A DNA stretch of 64,000 bases, from the NCBI GenBank assembly GCA_013339765.2, contig CM023449.1:110229849-110293848 (forward strand), given 5' to 3'. The stretch is from Haemaphysalis longicornis. Lineage: Eukaryota > Arthropoda > Arachnida > Ixodida > Ixodidae. The notes beneath the pieces are model-generated. The model worked only from the letters and a program-made list of their open reading frames with translations. It was not told the DNA's origin and did not search any database. Below are positions 1-9,904 of the stretch, piece by piece; position 1 is the first letter of the stretch, and every line of letters starts with the position of its first letter. Made by a program: the position numbers and the translations under genes.

Positions 1-117
1 ATATATTAAGGAAACTGCAACGTAGTGGCGGCCTAAACAGTGAGAAAGAGCTGATTATTCTAGCTGCACGCCAGGTGACGCTAAAATCAGGTGACCCTCC
101 CTGATGTGAAAATGATC

Positions 118-417
118 TTAAAAAAGACGAGTTCCTTGATCTCGTATGGTGAAGGGATGGCATTTGAGATCACATACTTTTACAATTGCCAGTCTGTGGG
201 TAAAAAATAAGCAATAGCAGGCGCACGTAGGGAGACACGGACCGCTTGGATTGAGGGAGGGTTGCGGAATAAGAGCGTTATGTATTGATCCTTCCAGGTC
301 CAATGCAAGAAAGACTCGCGGGGAATTCTGGGAGTCTTGGATGATACTTTCTTTCATGAGACCAATGAGGATGTCCTCCTGCACGGATATTTTTAGAGCC
401 GTAGGGAGTGGGAGAAA
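118..417 (-). pseudogene. LINE reverse-transcriptase fragment (I/LOA/R1-like)
   Basis: A minus-strand open frame encodes a peptide containing SVQEDILIGLMKESIIQ, then a block with SPRVFLALDLEG, then KVCDLKCHPFTIRDQGT. In I/LOA/R1-type non-LTR retrotransposons the LALDLEGAFDNV-like block is RT motif A, with its catalytic Asp, and the GDL...GTPQG block leads into motif B. Here the conserved Phe-Asp after LEG is replaced and the PQG end is lost, so the copy is broken. Only about 100 residues survive and the catalytic YADD box is absent. Seen: the ordered RT blocks. Known: their place in LINE RTs. Inferred: the clade, from remembered consensus only. Confidence 0.55.
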
Positions 418-429
418 TAAAGATGCGTA

Positions 430-1810
430 TTCAGGGGGTGGCTGTAGGAAGGTCACGGAAAAGGACGATCAGAGGCGCTCATTTCCTAGCTAGTAAACTG
501 CATCACCGTTTTGGAAGCAAGACGGTGGTCTTCTTTCGCTACACATTTTCGGGGGCCGTGAATCCCGGGACATGAGGCAGGAGCAGATGCACGTTTCGGC
601 GGCGCAGCGGCTTCGAGGAACGCGAGGCTTCAATACCCTCGTACTGCTTTATCCTGGAAGCCTTGGGTTCGACCGCCCCGGCTAGTGCCCAAGCTACCCT
701 CGTCCTCTTGGTGTTCGAAACCCCAGCGCCTGGATTTACCGACTGGTGCTATGGACGTTGCTGTTAGCATACGTCGAGATGTTCTGCGAGCGACCGTCCG
801 CAGGACCGCGACTGCGCTTGACGCGTTACTGCGGAATAGAGAAGCAACGCCCATAGACCGACAGAATCTTCTCAGCATCATCTTGTACGACCTGGTGAGC
901 TTGCATAAACTCGACGATCAAGTTCAGGGGAACGTGAAGGATGGAGGAATTTGCTGGTGACATTTTGGGCCCGATCCATAACGACGAGCGTATCTGCGCA
1001 TGGCGAACGCGCGTACGTTTATCCGCGAGCCAAGATTTCCGCGAGCCCGGTTGCCAAACCAAGGGAGCCCTGTTTACTATCCTGCATCATAACTTCGCAT
1101 ATCTGCTTGTTTCCGGAGGCCTGGCGGGCAATGGTCTCGGGTGACGTGCGGCCCGTCCTGGCAATGACTGCTGCTTGAGTAGCAGAACAGGACAACGACG
1201 ACGGCGGCGCTGGGGCTTTTCAGAACACCAAGCAAGAACCCGAGGATGCTCAGCCGGGGAGAGAGGCTCGAACAACTGCGTAACCCGGCTGCTTCGTTAC
1301 TGCTGTTTTGGAGAAGTCTCCAGCACCTTCCCAGCACCTCGGTGTCAATCCCGCGACTATCGCGTCGGAGACGGCTCCTCGCCCCTGAACTGACTCTAGT
1401 CAATCCACCGCGACTTCTGCTTTGGGGAAGACACAGTGGCCCCAGACGGACTCTGGTGTCGGAGACGCGAGTCCCACCTCGAAGATGTCACAACGACCCT
1501 TCCGTTCGACTGCTTTGGAGAGAACGAACCGGCCCTACCGCGAATATTGCGTCGCCGATGCGACCCCCGTATTGGAGTTGCTACCCGCGACACTGTGGCG
1601 TCCCTTATATTCGTGACAACGCTCGCTTTTTGTCAACATTTCAGAAGCCCTGCAGTACTTCGAATACAGTTTTATTGGGTCCGGCTAGGAAAACGTGGCC
1701 CGTGCAGAATGCAGTCGCGCTTCAGGCGATGGCGAAGAGGCTGCTTCTCCGGCGCTCCGTAAGCGAGTTCCGACGCCGGAAGCGAGCGTGGCGTGGCTAT
1801 GGGTAACCAC
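430..1810 (+). mobile_element. BEL/Pao-like LTR retrotransposon fragment, copy 1
   Basis: This stretch is collinear with 24,190-25,490 over more than 1 kb at moderate identity, with many indels. Shared landmarks are an AATAAAGATG-type end near 418-428 (also at 26,210), a leader near 480-680, a gag-like frame from 685, and a CAACATTTCA(G/A)AAGCCCTG block near 1,634. Two diverged copies 23 kb apart mark a dispersed repeat. The gag-like N-terminus suggests BEL/Pao, but no RT, protease or integrase was seen, so the class is inferred. The protein frames are broken throughout. Confidence 0.5.
685..960 (+). pseudogene. Gag-like N-terminal fragment of the BEL/Pao-like element
   Basis: The 91-residue frame contains RRDVLRATVRRTATALDALL, then a segment on linking of helices with LYDLVSLHKLDDQVQGN. 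It is basic and then heptad-like, resembling the helical N-terminal region of BEL/Pao Gag proteins in arthropods. The second copy at about 24,480-24,720 shows the same order (DVLRATV, LYDQVSLHKLD), which supports a common coding origin. The frame is lost at 960 and continues in another frame (EFAGDILGPIH). No zinc knuckle is visible. Assignment to BEL/Pao rests on remembered family pattern, so I give moderate confidence. Confidence 0.4.
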
Positions 1811-1814
1811 GAGC

Positions 1815-2690
1815 TCAATGACGGAAAGTTATGGTGACTTCGAGATTGCTTCGCCGGGCAGCCGCTTACGTTTTTCAGGGATTCGGGAGAGGAGTCTGGT
1901 CGGACTTGGGACTCGCGCGACGAGACGAGCTCAATCCCGAAGAAGAGGTGCTGATCGTTCCGCCGCGGGCCTACCGACGGACATCTGCTAAGGCTGGGGC
2001 ACCCCCGGACAATTCCCTGCGCTATTGCACGTACAAAAATTGGCGGCTTATCTGTCCTTTTGTTGCAAATGTTGTCAAAAGACGATAGTCTTTATGGGCT
2101 TTTGCCAAGGAAAGGCCCCCTTTTGCTTTCCCGTTCACCTCTCATGCTGTTACTATTCCGTCGCGCTCATCCCAAGGTAAGCATACCAATGTTTGCTCAA
2201 GGCGAATTGAATTTACTTAGTTCCACTACTACAGGCCGGGTTCCTTCGATGCCAGCACTGCAGTACGGTGGAGGCGCGCTTGAATCGAGGCGGCCACTTC
2301 AAAGTTTCTCAGAACCGCGTTGCCGTGCTCCACTTGTGTGCCAAGCAGAACGTCGAACCTAAGTAGTGGAAGCTTTCGTTGCTAATGCCACGGGATTTCT
2401 TATATGCCGCCAGGAGGTGGCACGGGCAACAGCAGGCGGCAGTTTTCTGAAGTAGATGTGGAACATCAATCGCTATCGAAAATTCATGCATTCATGAACT
2501 TTTTAGTAAAGGAACACTGTATATATTCGTGGTGTATTACTTTTATGTCTTATATTTGCTTAATTTCCTGTTCATGTTCAACAAAGTTGACAAGTATGAA
2601 CATATAAACAGGGCTTAGACGCTCACATTTGGCTGTGAGTATATAAGACTATTGCGCAGTATACATTTTACTTTATCCGGGTGGCTGTAT
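1815..2690. other. Unassigned sequence
   Basis: No coding frame, terminal repeat or recognisable repeat family was found. The short open frames here have no family motifs. It separates the BEL/Pao-like fragment from the 3' side of the Gmr1-like element. Confidence 0.5.
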
Positions 2691-2695
2691 CGAGT

Positions 2696-2740
2696 CACAG
2701 ACAGACAGACGGACAGACAGACAGACATACAGACAGACCA
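2696..2740. repeat. (CAGA)n microsatellite
   Basis: About eleven imperfect tetranucleotide units of CAGA, with CGGA and CATA variants. It lies at the distal edge of the putative 3' LTR of the Gmr1-like element and helps explain the polar open frames called on both strands nearby. Confidence 0.9.
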
Positions 2741-2744
2741 AAAT

Positions 2745-4392
2745 TTCTGGTTTGAAGTAGCCCAACAACAGACTATCGTCTTTAAAGTCTCCAGTCGACT
2801 GCCCATAGCCCCCACTTGCACCTCCTTAAATAAACTTCGCCCGATCACCCGACTGTCCCAAACCTTTGTTCCCTCCTTCCCTGGGCCTCCGCCACCATGC
2901 CGCATCTGCGAGTGCGGGGCTTCTCGCGTGATTGTGACGTCGCCTTCCCAGAATCGGATACGCGCCGAGCAAACCGAACCAGCCCCGACGGCACAGCGTG
3001 CCCTCTTCGGAGCAGCGACAAAGAAAGGCATGGAGAAAGCAAAAAACAACGCGGGAAAAGTGGACGGGGTGACACAGGTGCAGTGTTGCCAATTTAGCTA
3101 TTTTGTAGCTAGATCTAGCCACTTTTGGGTTCATCTAGCGACCCAAAAATTTAATCTAGCTACGAGTAGCTGTTTTAGCTCCCAAGAAACTGTACGTGTT
3201 TCTGGAGGCTTCCTGTCTGTGTGCCTGCATGCTTAGTGCGTACGTATTAACAAACACGCCATGCCCTGAAGTGATGATCACCGGATAAACCCGTGCCAAC
3301 AAGCGTAGCAGCGCTAGCTGTGCAATGTCGGAGGTTTCGCCGAGACGCTATTTATTGCCCAGCCAGTGGTGGTTCGTGCTCCATTCTTCTTATTTCGTTA
3401 TATTTCGTTACCATTGGTTATAATTGTTTTGCTCTACGCCTTCTACTGGAGTTGCTAACAGATAGTTCTGTTTTTGTTCGCGAATGTGGTAGATTGTTCT
3501 TCAGAAGTACGGGGAAATCTCTTTTGCTCGTTTTGTGCATGAAATGCTATTCTAGATTGTTTCGTTCGTTGCAAATGTGCAATTTCGTTGATATATGTTC
3601 AATGATGGCGTGATCCCAGTTAAGCGGACGGAAATGTTTTTGTTAACAAAACCACCATCCAAAAAGCTTTCAAATGTTTTTGTGATAATTTTGTGTTCAT
3701 CAATCTGGCCGTGATCCTGCTACTGCATATGGCAACAAAAAAAAAACAATATAGAAATGCTTGGCTTAAGGCTATAAAACAGGCACTAAAAATTCTATAC
3801 GTGATTAAAGAAGTCCTTGGGGTCGAAGTAATTTTTGTTTCTTTTATTTTTTACAGTTGTACATTTTGAAAAGAATTTCATTTTGGATTTTATGGCCCTT
3901 GGGTACGCCCATAAATTTCATTTTTAACATTTTTAGCAGGTTTACAGAGCAGTGATGCATCCGGAGCTCGTCTTTTCTGAGCGCGCAAGCTTTTACGCGT
4001 TGCGAAAGCTACGCAAACCATAAATTATTGGAATCAAAGTAGGCGCAAATTTATTATTTGTTCATACATGTTCTGCGTAGTTGCCTACAAAAACATGACT
4101 TGAGAGCTGCATTTCATCTTTTAAGATAATACAGCTGCCAATAATTGCTTTATACACCCAGAATATCTTAAAGAAGCGCTTGAAAAATATTTAGCTACTT
4201 TAAGCTCTTTGTGGAATTTTCAGCTACTTCTAGTTACTTTCACGTTGCCATCTAGTTACTTTTGCTCGCCAACATTTGCAACACTACTCAGGTGCCGAAG
4301 CGCGACCAAAAAATGGCCATCCCCTGCTAGGGAAGCCGTCATGTCGGCCGCCCGAATTAAAAAATTGAGGGCCTCAGCGGCCGTTAGTGACA
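2745..4392 (-). repeat. Putative 3' LTR of the Gmr1-like element, split by a hAT-like insertion
   Basis: Read on the minus strand, the segment begins TGTCACTAACGG at 4,392, directly after a purine-rich AGGGGTGAGCAG (4,393-4,404) that could be the polypurine tract. It continues without coding potential, through the insertion at 3,081-4,286, to a TATA-like TTTATTTAAGG near 2,826-2,836 and beyond. The distal end is not fixed because no second LTR copy is in the window. The LTR call is inferred from position (downstream of RNase H), the TG start and the purine tract. Without a 5' LTR it cannot be proved. Confidence 0.4.
3081..4286. mobile_element. Non-autonomous hAT-like DNA transposon (1,206 bp)
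   Basis: The left end is CAGTGTTGCCAA and the right end, read in reverse complement, is TAGTGTTGCAAA, giving a TIR of about 12 bp with two mismatches. Both subterminal regions are rich in TAGCTA/GTAGCTA motifs. The flanks are CACAGGTG (3,073-3,080) and CTCAGGTG (4,287-4,294), an 8-bp target duplication with one mismatch. An 8-bp TSD and a CAGTGTTG start fit the hAT superfamily. There is no transposase: the interior is AT-rich and non-coding. It interrupts the putative LTR of the Gmr1-like element and so is younger than it. Confidence 0.7.
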
Positions 4393-4406
4393 CTGCTCAC
4401 CCCTAA

Positions 4407-4430
4407 AGAATATTCTACCAGAATATTCTA
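4407..4430. promoter_or_regulatory. Paired AGAATATTCTA palindromes (heat-shock-element-like)
   Basis: Two copies of AGAATATTCTA lie in tandem (4,407-4,417 and 4,420-4,430), giving alternating GAA/TTC blocks. HSF binds arrays of inverted nGAAn units, so this resembles a heat-shock element. It sits just upstream of the purine tract in the 3' region of the Gmr1-like element. Function is inferred only. Confidence 0.3.
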
Positions 4431-4919
4431 ACCAACACAAGCAACAGGCCACCACACATACACATCGCTCTAAACAGGTGAAACACTAAACGGGTAATAA
4501 GAAAAAGTAACAAAAAGTCCGTAACGAGAGTCAATGTTCCTGTGGTTGCACAGCTTCGACGCATCGTTGATGCACGCACAAACGGACCCGAGCACGGTAC
4601 CACAAGAGCACTTTCAGTCGGCTGCACTGCTCACATTCACGCGCCACCACCTCGCACACGCAACTGTTCCAGGGTTTCGCGCTCCGTTCGTGCTCACCAC
4701 TGACACACCCTAGGTCCACTCACGCGAAAACACGCCAAACGAGAAACAGCACACACTTCGTCGTTCTCAGTGAAAAAGAAAAAGATCTTCCTCCTCTAAA
4801 GCACCTTTCACATGCTTAGAAGTCCCACTCGCACCCCACTACTCTCGAAAATAAAGGACTACCACAGCACCGAAATTTCGTTTAGTCTTCACATGATCAG
4901 GTAAGTTGCGTTCCATACC

Positions 4920-6300
4920 GATGGCTGATTTAATCCACTCCCACGTTCTCGCTCGCCTTGTTGAACTCTATCCGGAAGCTGTGCTGTTGGAGTTTGATAC
5001 TCCAGCGAAAGACCCGGCTATTGGCGGTATTAGATTCTCGGATAAACTTCTACGGTTGATAATCAATTGAACCGAGGAACCGTCGGCCATACAGGAACGA
5101 CTGAAGCTTTTCTATACCCCTAACCAAAGCGAACGCTTCTTTCTCGATGGTGGAGTAGGCTGCCTCCATGGGGAGCAGCTTGCGGCTCGCGTACGCTACG
5201 GGATGCAGCTTTTCGGAATTCCATTGCATAACAACGGCCCCTAATCCCCTATCGGAGGCATCCGTCCGGAGAACGAACGCCCTCTCAAAATCAGGAAGCC
5301 TGAGGATTAGAGCGTTAGCCAGGCGCTCTTCCAAACCTACGAACACAGTGAGCCCCTTGCTGGTGTTCCCAATTTACCTTGTAGGCGGTCACTATTTCGT
5401 TAGATCGGAAAGGGAGATGGCCACGTGGGAGTAGTTTGGTATGAACTCCATGCAATACCCTGTGAGCCGCAAGAAAGATCGAACCTGCCGTTTGGTCGTT
5501 GGTCGGGGCGCGTCTAAGATTGTCTGGACCGTTTTCGCGATAGTGGTCTTTTCACCTGACCGAATCAGATAGCACAGAAACCAAATCTTCTGCACACCCA
5601 CGTCACACTTGGCTGGCTTCACGGTGAGTCCAGCCTGCCGGATGCGCGTGAAACCTTCGCGCAAAGCTCCCGCAGTGCTGCTCCCACGTCTGGCTCACAA
5701 TGAGCCATCGTAGTAGTAGTATGCGACATCGGGAATGGCGGAGAGTACCTTGGCATGAGTTTGGTGTAAACCGCAGGCGCAGTTTTTATCCGGAATGGCA
5801 TATAGCAGAATTGGTAGTGCCCCTTATCTGTCGAAAAGGCCGCCATCGGCTTTGACTCGGCCGACAGTGGAACCGGCCAGTATCCCTCCCCGAAGTCTAG
5901 CTTAGTAAAACTGTCTCTGACCTACAGCTGCCAGTAACTCGCCTGCCCATGGAATCGGCTTTCGTCATCCACAAGAGCGTCATTCAGCCTTCGCAAATCG
6001 ATGCATAGGCGGTGCATCCCGTCTGATTTGCGCACCGGCGAGTAGCGGAGAGTAGCCGACGCTTTACGTTCCGCGATGCCGAGCGCAAGCATGTTGGTGA
6101 CCTCCTGGTCAATCATCTCCTTCACGACAAAGTGGAAGCGGGTATTCCCTCATGTATATGAGCTGCTAGGTCTTTTTGTCCAGCCTACGCTCATCCACGT
6201 CTGTTCTCCCTGCAAATTGGAGAAAATTCCCTTGAACTCCCACAGTAAGTCCTGTGCCTCCTCCTGCTGCCATTCAGTGAGGCTGGTCCCAACCTCCACG
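4920..6300 (-). pseudogene. Reverse transcriptase and RNase H of the Gmr1-like element
   Basis: Blocks in order: the RT leader (LTEWQQEEAQDLLWEFKGIFS), EMIDQEVTNMLALGI...YSPVRKSDGMHRLCIDLRRLND (6,125-5,922), FSTDKGHYQFCYMPFRIKTAPAVYTKLM (5,846 on), then thumb and connection segments (RQAGLTVKPAKCDV; RPTTKRQVRSFLRLTGY), and RNase H with FVLRTDASDRGLGAVVMQW and YSTIEKEAFALVRGIEKLQSFLYG (5,346-5,050). The RT catalytic YxDD box near 5,710-5,730 is corrupted to a run of Tyr followed by Asp-Gly, and there are at least four frameshifts. The RNase H tail degrades to about 4,930. RT copies RNA to DNA and RNase H removes the RNA strand. Confidence 0.7.
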
Positions 6301-6303
6301 TCC

Positions 6304-7440
6304 TCAAAAAACTGCGATTGGGCTGGTGGTGGGAGTGCATGTCCCTGCCGTCTCCATCTTCCCATGTAATGGCCGTTGCTGCCCCCGAAACACTGGCATT
6401 AGCCTCCCTCTTTGGTACCTTTTTAATATGTTGATATGGAAGACCTTCGTTGTATGGCCAACGTCTAGCTCGTAGTCGACGTCTCCCTTCGACTTACGAC
6501 ACAAAATAGCCCCTTCCACTGCAGCAGCAGTTTGTTCGGGTAGGCGGGGAGGAGGGTTAGAGCCTGTTCACCTGCCTTCAATGAGCGCCGCCTCCTCTTT
6601 GGGCCGTAGGAGTGGCCATAGCGCTTGCCTGCCCTTCCACTTCCGCGTGCGCGAGCTGGCAAGTGTGTTCGAGCAGCTCGCTTAGGTCAAGAACATACTC
6701 ATACGTAGTCCTAATATCATCCGGTATCGCTCCATTAGTCCACGGTTTCCTCAGCACCGCTAAAGTACCCGGAACGTTCCTCCCGTACAACATATCGAAA
6801 TGGGAGAAGCTCAAGCTCTCCTGAGGTACCTCCCGCTAGGTGAATACCAGCGCGGCCAGGTACCGGTCCCAGTCCTTCGGCCTCTTCTGACACAAGCGTT
6901 TAGCATTTGTTTCAGGATTTCATTAAAACGCTCCACCTGTCCATTCGCATTGGGTGGTACGAAGTCGTGTGAAGCTGTTGTGCTGAGAGGAGACGGCTTA
7001 CTTTTTTCATTACTTTGGATGTGAAGATGCTCCCCCTGCCGCTCAGGACATCGTTCGATATCCCTACCCGTGAAAACATTCCGACGAGTGCCTCAGCGAC
7101 TCGCTCGCTTTCTGTCCTCGGGAGGGCAACCGCATCGGGAAAATGCGTGGCGTAGCCGACACTGGTAAGGATGTACCTCTTCCCCTGCGCCGACCTTGAG
7201 TTTAGTAGCCCCAAAACGTCGAGTGCTACTCTCTGAAACGGGGCGTTGATTATTAGCACCCGCATCAACGGTGCTCTCCTGGTGCGCCCTTTATGGGTTG
7301 TTCGCTAACAGGTGTCGCACGATGCTACGTGTCGCGTGGCATCCGCTTGCATAGCCGGCCAGAAGAACTCAGCCCGCATCTTCAGCAGTTTTCTTCGCTT
7401 CCTGGTGTCCTCCCATGACTCCATCATGCGCAAGCTCTAG
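6304..7440 (-). pseudogene. Integrase of the Gmr1-like element, located upstream of RT
   Basis: The HHCC zinc domain is recognisable: ELAHDGVMGGHQEAKKT (7,385-7,440) and, in another frame, FFWPAMQADATRHVASCDTC (about 7,290-7,350). The catalytic core follows in a 118-aa frame (7,268-6,912) with FQRVALDVLGLL (first Asp) and YILTSVGYATHFPDAV. The second Asp block reads VLSGRGSIFTS, so Gly replaces Asp. The NGQVERFNEILK segment with the catalytic Glu is present after a frameshift. The C-terminal part (6,814-6,304) ends in DYELDVGHTTKVFHINILKRY, a Gypsy-type tail leading directly into the RT leader. Inactive as read. Confidence 0.65.
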
Positions 7441-7666
7441 GACGGCAGCCCGGTATCTCCTATGAACCACCACTTGTGTAAATGTGCCGCCAAACTTCGT
7501 GGTGTACTTTCGCTTCAAGAGTTGGTCGCCGTTAAAAAGCTGGTAGCTCTCCCTCCTCTTGCTGTTGACAACTTGTCCGACATGATCATGGCATGTGCGC
7601 AGGGTTCGGTCGCCCTTATGTTCTTTTACGAGCTCACGACGACCTCCAGAAAGTAGCCCGTCACCT

Positions 7667-8179
7667 TCAGTTTCCGGAGCGGCGCCGCGTCACGAGTTTG
7701 GGCTCGGGAACCACGGGGTTTGCCGTCGCGTCGCAAGACTCGAGCATATAGGCGGTTTCCCTCTCCTGTGATAGCGACTCCTTGGCCTGTTTTTTATGGT
7801 GTCTCTCAAGCTCGTTGCCTGGTGCCGATGCTTGGAGTTTGGCCTTCTTGTGCCAGTATGAATGCGGACAATTTACGGGCCGGGATCCCTCAACGTTCTC
7901 CAAACCCAGGACGTACAGCAGGTTTTCTAGGAACTTAGCCTTCAGGCGACCGGAAAAGTAGGGGGTGTCAACCATTATGGAAGCCTCAGGCAGCTTCAGC
8001 ACCGAGTGGTCCTAGAGGTAGACAGGTAATTTTGGCCCGGTTAGGTCCTTTTTCCGAACCCGGCACCGCTTCCCGATGACCGTATTGCAGCCCGTATCTC
8101 TAAGAACGCCGACCTTCCTCTCGCCGACGAACCCCTCCACGACTGGCAGGCCTTGGTTTTCCGCCGGAGTATCCCCGAT
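7667..8179 (-). pseudogene. Aspartic protease region of the Gmr1-like element
   Basis: In frame with the zinc knuckles is FVGERKVGVLRDTGCNTVIG, with the catalytic DTG encoded at 8,090-8,098. Retroelement proteases act as dimers with one DTG per subunit and cleave Gag-Pol. Downstream, after a stop near 8,012, the frame resumes with ASIMVDTPYFSGRLKAKFLENLLYVLG and then a charged linker with HHKKQAKESLSQ. The hydrophobic ILG flap strand near the end of retroviral proteases is not clearly visible. The domain call rests on DTG plus position between the knuckles and the integrase. Confidence 0.6.
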
Positions 8180-9384
8180 GAATCCGTCGCCGACGTTTGG
8201 GGGCTCCCCTCTGTTCTTGAGCTCGCGGAACCCGTCCTCCACACACGCTGACGCGAATTCCTGTAGTGGTGCCGTGGGTTTCTGCGGCGCCTCTCGCCTG
8301 CACTTCCAGCCGTGGTGGCCCATTTTGCCACACTTGAAACATTTCGTAAGATATGCCCACCGACCGGGCTGCCCGCTGCGGCAGTCTTTCGCAAAGTGCC
8401 CCACGCGGGAGCATAGATAGCACTGCTTCACCTCCAAACCCTTGCTCGTGAGAGACGCTGGGGCACGGCCCGTTTTCCGCTCGGCTCCGGTAGCATCCAC
8501 AGCGGCCTTGGGCTTCGGTGCGGCGCGTCTCGCAAAATTGCTCCATCCGTGAGCCTCGACGTACTGCTCCGCCTTAGCCACAAGGTCCGCTAACCCGGCA
8601 TCCTTTCTATCCTTCAAAAGCAGTTCCAGACTCGGGGCGCACACTCACAAACATTGCTCCCTCAGAACAACTCAAAAAGGGCCTCATAGGGCTTCTCTGC
8701 TCCCGCGAGCTCTACCCACCGATCAAGGAAGTTGCGTAGCCGAGTCACAAACTGAGAGCACGTTTCCTCGTTCAAGGGCGTGCTTCCCGAAACTTCTCAT
8801 GGAAACCATCCTCGGTCACACGGATCTCGCCATCAGTGCCTGCCGCAGCTGATCATTATCAGCACACTCCGCTGCAGGCATGCGGCGGAACACACACAAT
8901 GCCTCGCCACTAAGACAGAGGCTCTGGTTGGTCGCCCACTGATCCCGAGGCCACTTCTGGCCCTCGGACATGAGTTCGAACCTTAAGGCGTACGCGTAAA
9001 AATCGTCGCGTTGCTCATTAAAGGGTGGCATAAATTTGTGCGGAATTATTTTGCTCGTTCCCGAAGCGGCATACCCCTCTGACATTGCGCTGGAAATTGG
9101 GGTCTCACGTTCGCGGCGCTGTAATGCCAGCTCATGTTCCCTTTCCATTTCTTCGATTCGTCATTGGGACTCATGCTGTTCCTTTCGGAACACCCGTTCG
9201 AACTCCCCTTTCTTTTTCTGCCGCTCCCTGTCTTCTTCTTCTCTCTACAACGCCCGTTCCGCATTGCGCTCGTGCCGGCACCGTGCCTTCTCCCCCTTCA
9301 CATACGGTTGGGAATCACCTTCCCAGTGCTTCTCCCAGGTTGTGGCTCGCATCCAGCTCGTCACCGATGTTGGAAATCAGCCAT
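8180..9384 (-). pseudogene. gag: SCAN-like Gag with two CCHC zinc knuckles (broken)
   Basis: The likely start is the ATG at 9,384 (MADF...). After a charged, coiled-coil-like stretch comes a helical capsid region with FYAYALRFELM and LSGEALCVFRRMPA (about 8,850-9,030), then GFHEKFREARP, FVTRLRNFLDRWVELAG and LELLLKDRKDAGLADLVAKAEQYVEAHG spread over three frames. This order matches the capsid segment thought to have given rise to the vertebrate SCAN domain. Two zinc knuckles follow: CYLCSRVGHFAKDC near 8,380-8,425 and CFKCGKMGHHGWKC near 8,290-8,340. Gag packages the RNA. Several frameshifts and stops (for example near 8,642 and 8,770) make it a pseudogene. Confidence 0.65.
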
Positions 9385-9690
9385 CGTGACGCTGTCACCG
9401 GTGTTGGGACAGGGCCCTCTCACCGCAGCCTCCACTGTTGCAACTGCCGCTTTTCATCCGGTTTGCTGATATTATCATAACACATCGTGAAGGCGTCAAT
9501 TTTAGGCAGGTAATGAAGTAAGTGGCGACAAAGCTCAGCACGACAATCAAAAGGATATAAAGAATCAAAATTTATATGAATATATTACTTCTACTGCATA
9601 ACGAAAATATTATTTTCTCATCACTATATTTCGAATCAAGCAGGAAGGGCCTTTTGTGAGTAAAGTAGCACGGACACCTTTCAACAATAT

Positions 9691-9869
9691 TGTTACGAGA
9701 TGGATTTATTTACAGTGAGGTTGGATGGTGTAGGACGAGCGTAGATGGTAGAGCGGGTCCGTGATGATGGGGCCAAGCCGGAGTGCAACCTCGTTCTCTT
9801 CTTTCTTTCTCCACTCCGGTGATGAGGCAGGCATGGTTGGAACCCCTGGCGTGTAATATTGGCGTAACA
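9691..9869 (-). repeat. 3' LTR of the Gypsy element at 9.7-15.0 kb
   Basis: 179 bp, TGTTACG...CGTAACA. It differs from the partner LTR by one clear substitution and about eight small indels, mostly in homopolymers or short repeats. A purine-rich tract adjoins its inner edge, fixing this copy as the 3' LTR of a minus-strand element. Confidence 0.85.
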
Positions 9870-9883
9870 TTTCCCCTGTCCCC
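9870..9883 (-). promoter_or_regulatory. Polypurine tract
   Basis: The minus strand reads GGGGACAGGGGAAA immediately before the LTR TG. Such tracts resist RNase H and prime plus-strand DNA synthesis. Confidence 0.7.
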
Positions 9884-9904
9884 AGACGAAGCCCTCTGGG
9901 CAAG

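Larger units (their letters stand above)
2745..9480 (-). mobile_element. Gmr1-like Ty3/Gypsy retrotransposon with IN upstream of RT
   Basis: Read 5' to 3' on the minus strand the order is gag (9,384-8,180), protease (about 8,180-7,670), integrase (7,440-6,310), RT (6,290-5,390), RNase H (5,346-4,920), then an untranslated 3' region and putative LTR. IN before RT is the Ty1/Copia order, but the RT, RNase H and IN motifs are Gypsy-like. Gmr1-like Gypsy elements are the known group with that rearranged order. All domains carry frameshifts, stops or lost catalytic residues. A 5' LTR was not found: only about 200 bp separate gag from the next element, whose insertion may have displaced it. Confidence 0.7.

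Noticed and set aside
2615..3236. 144-aa and 194-aa overlapping frames on opposite strands
   Set aside because: They fall in a microsatellite and a putative LTR and have no domain signature.
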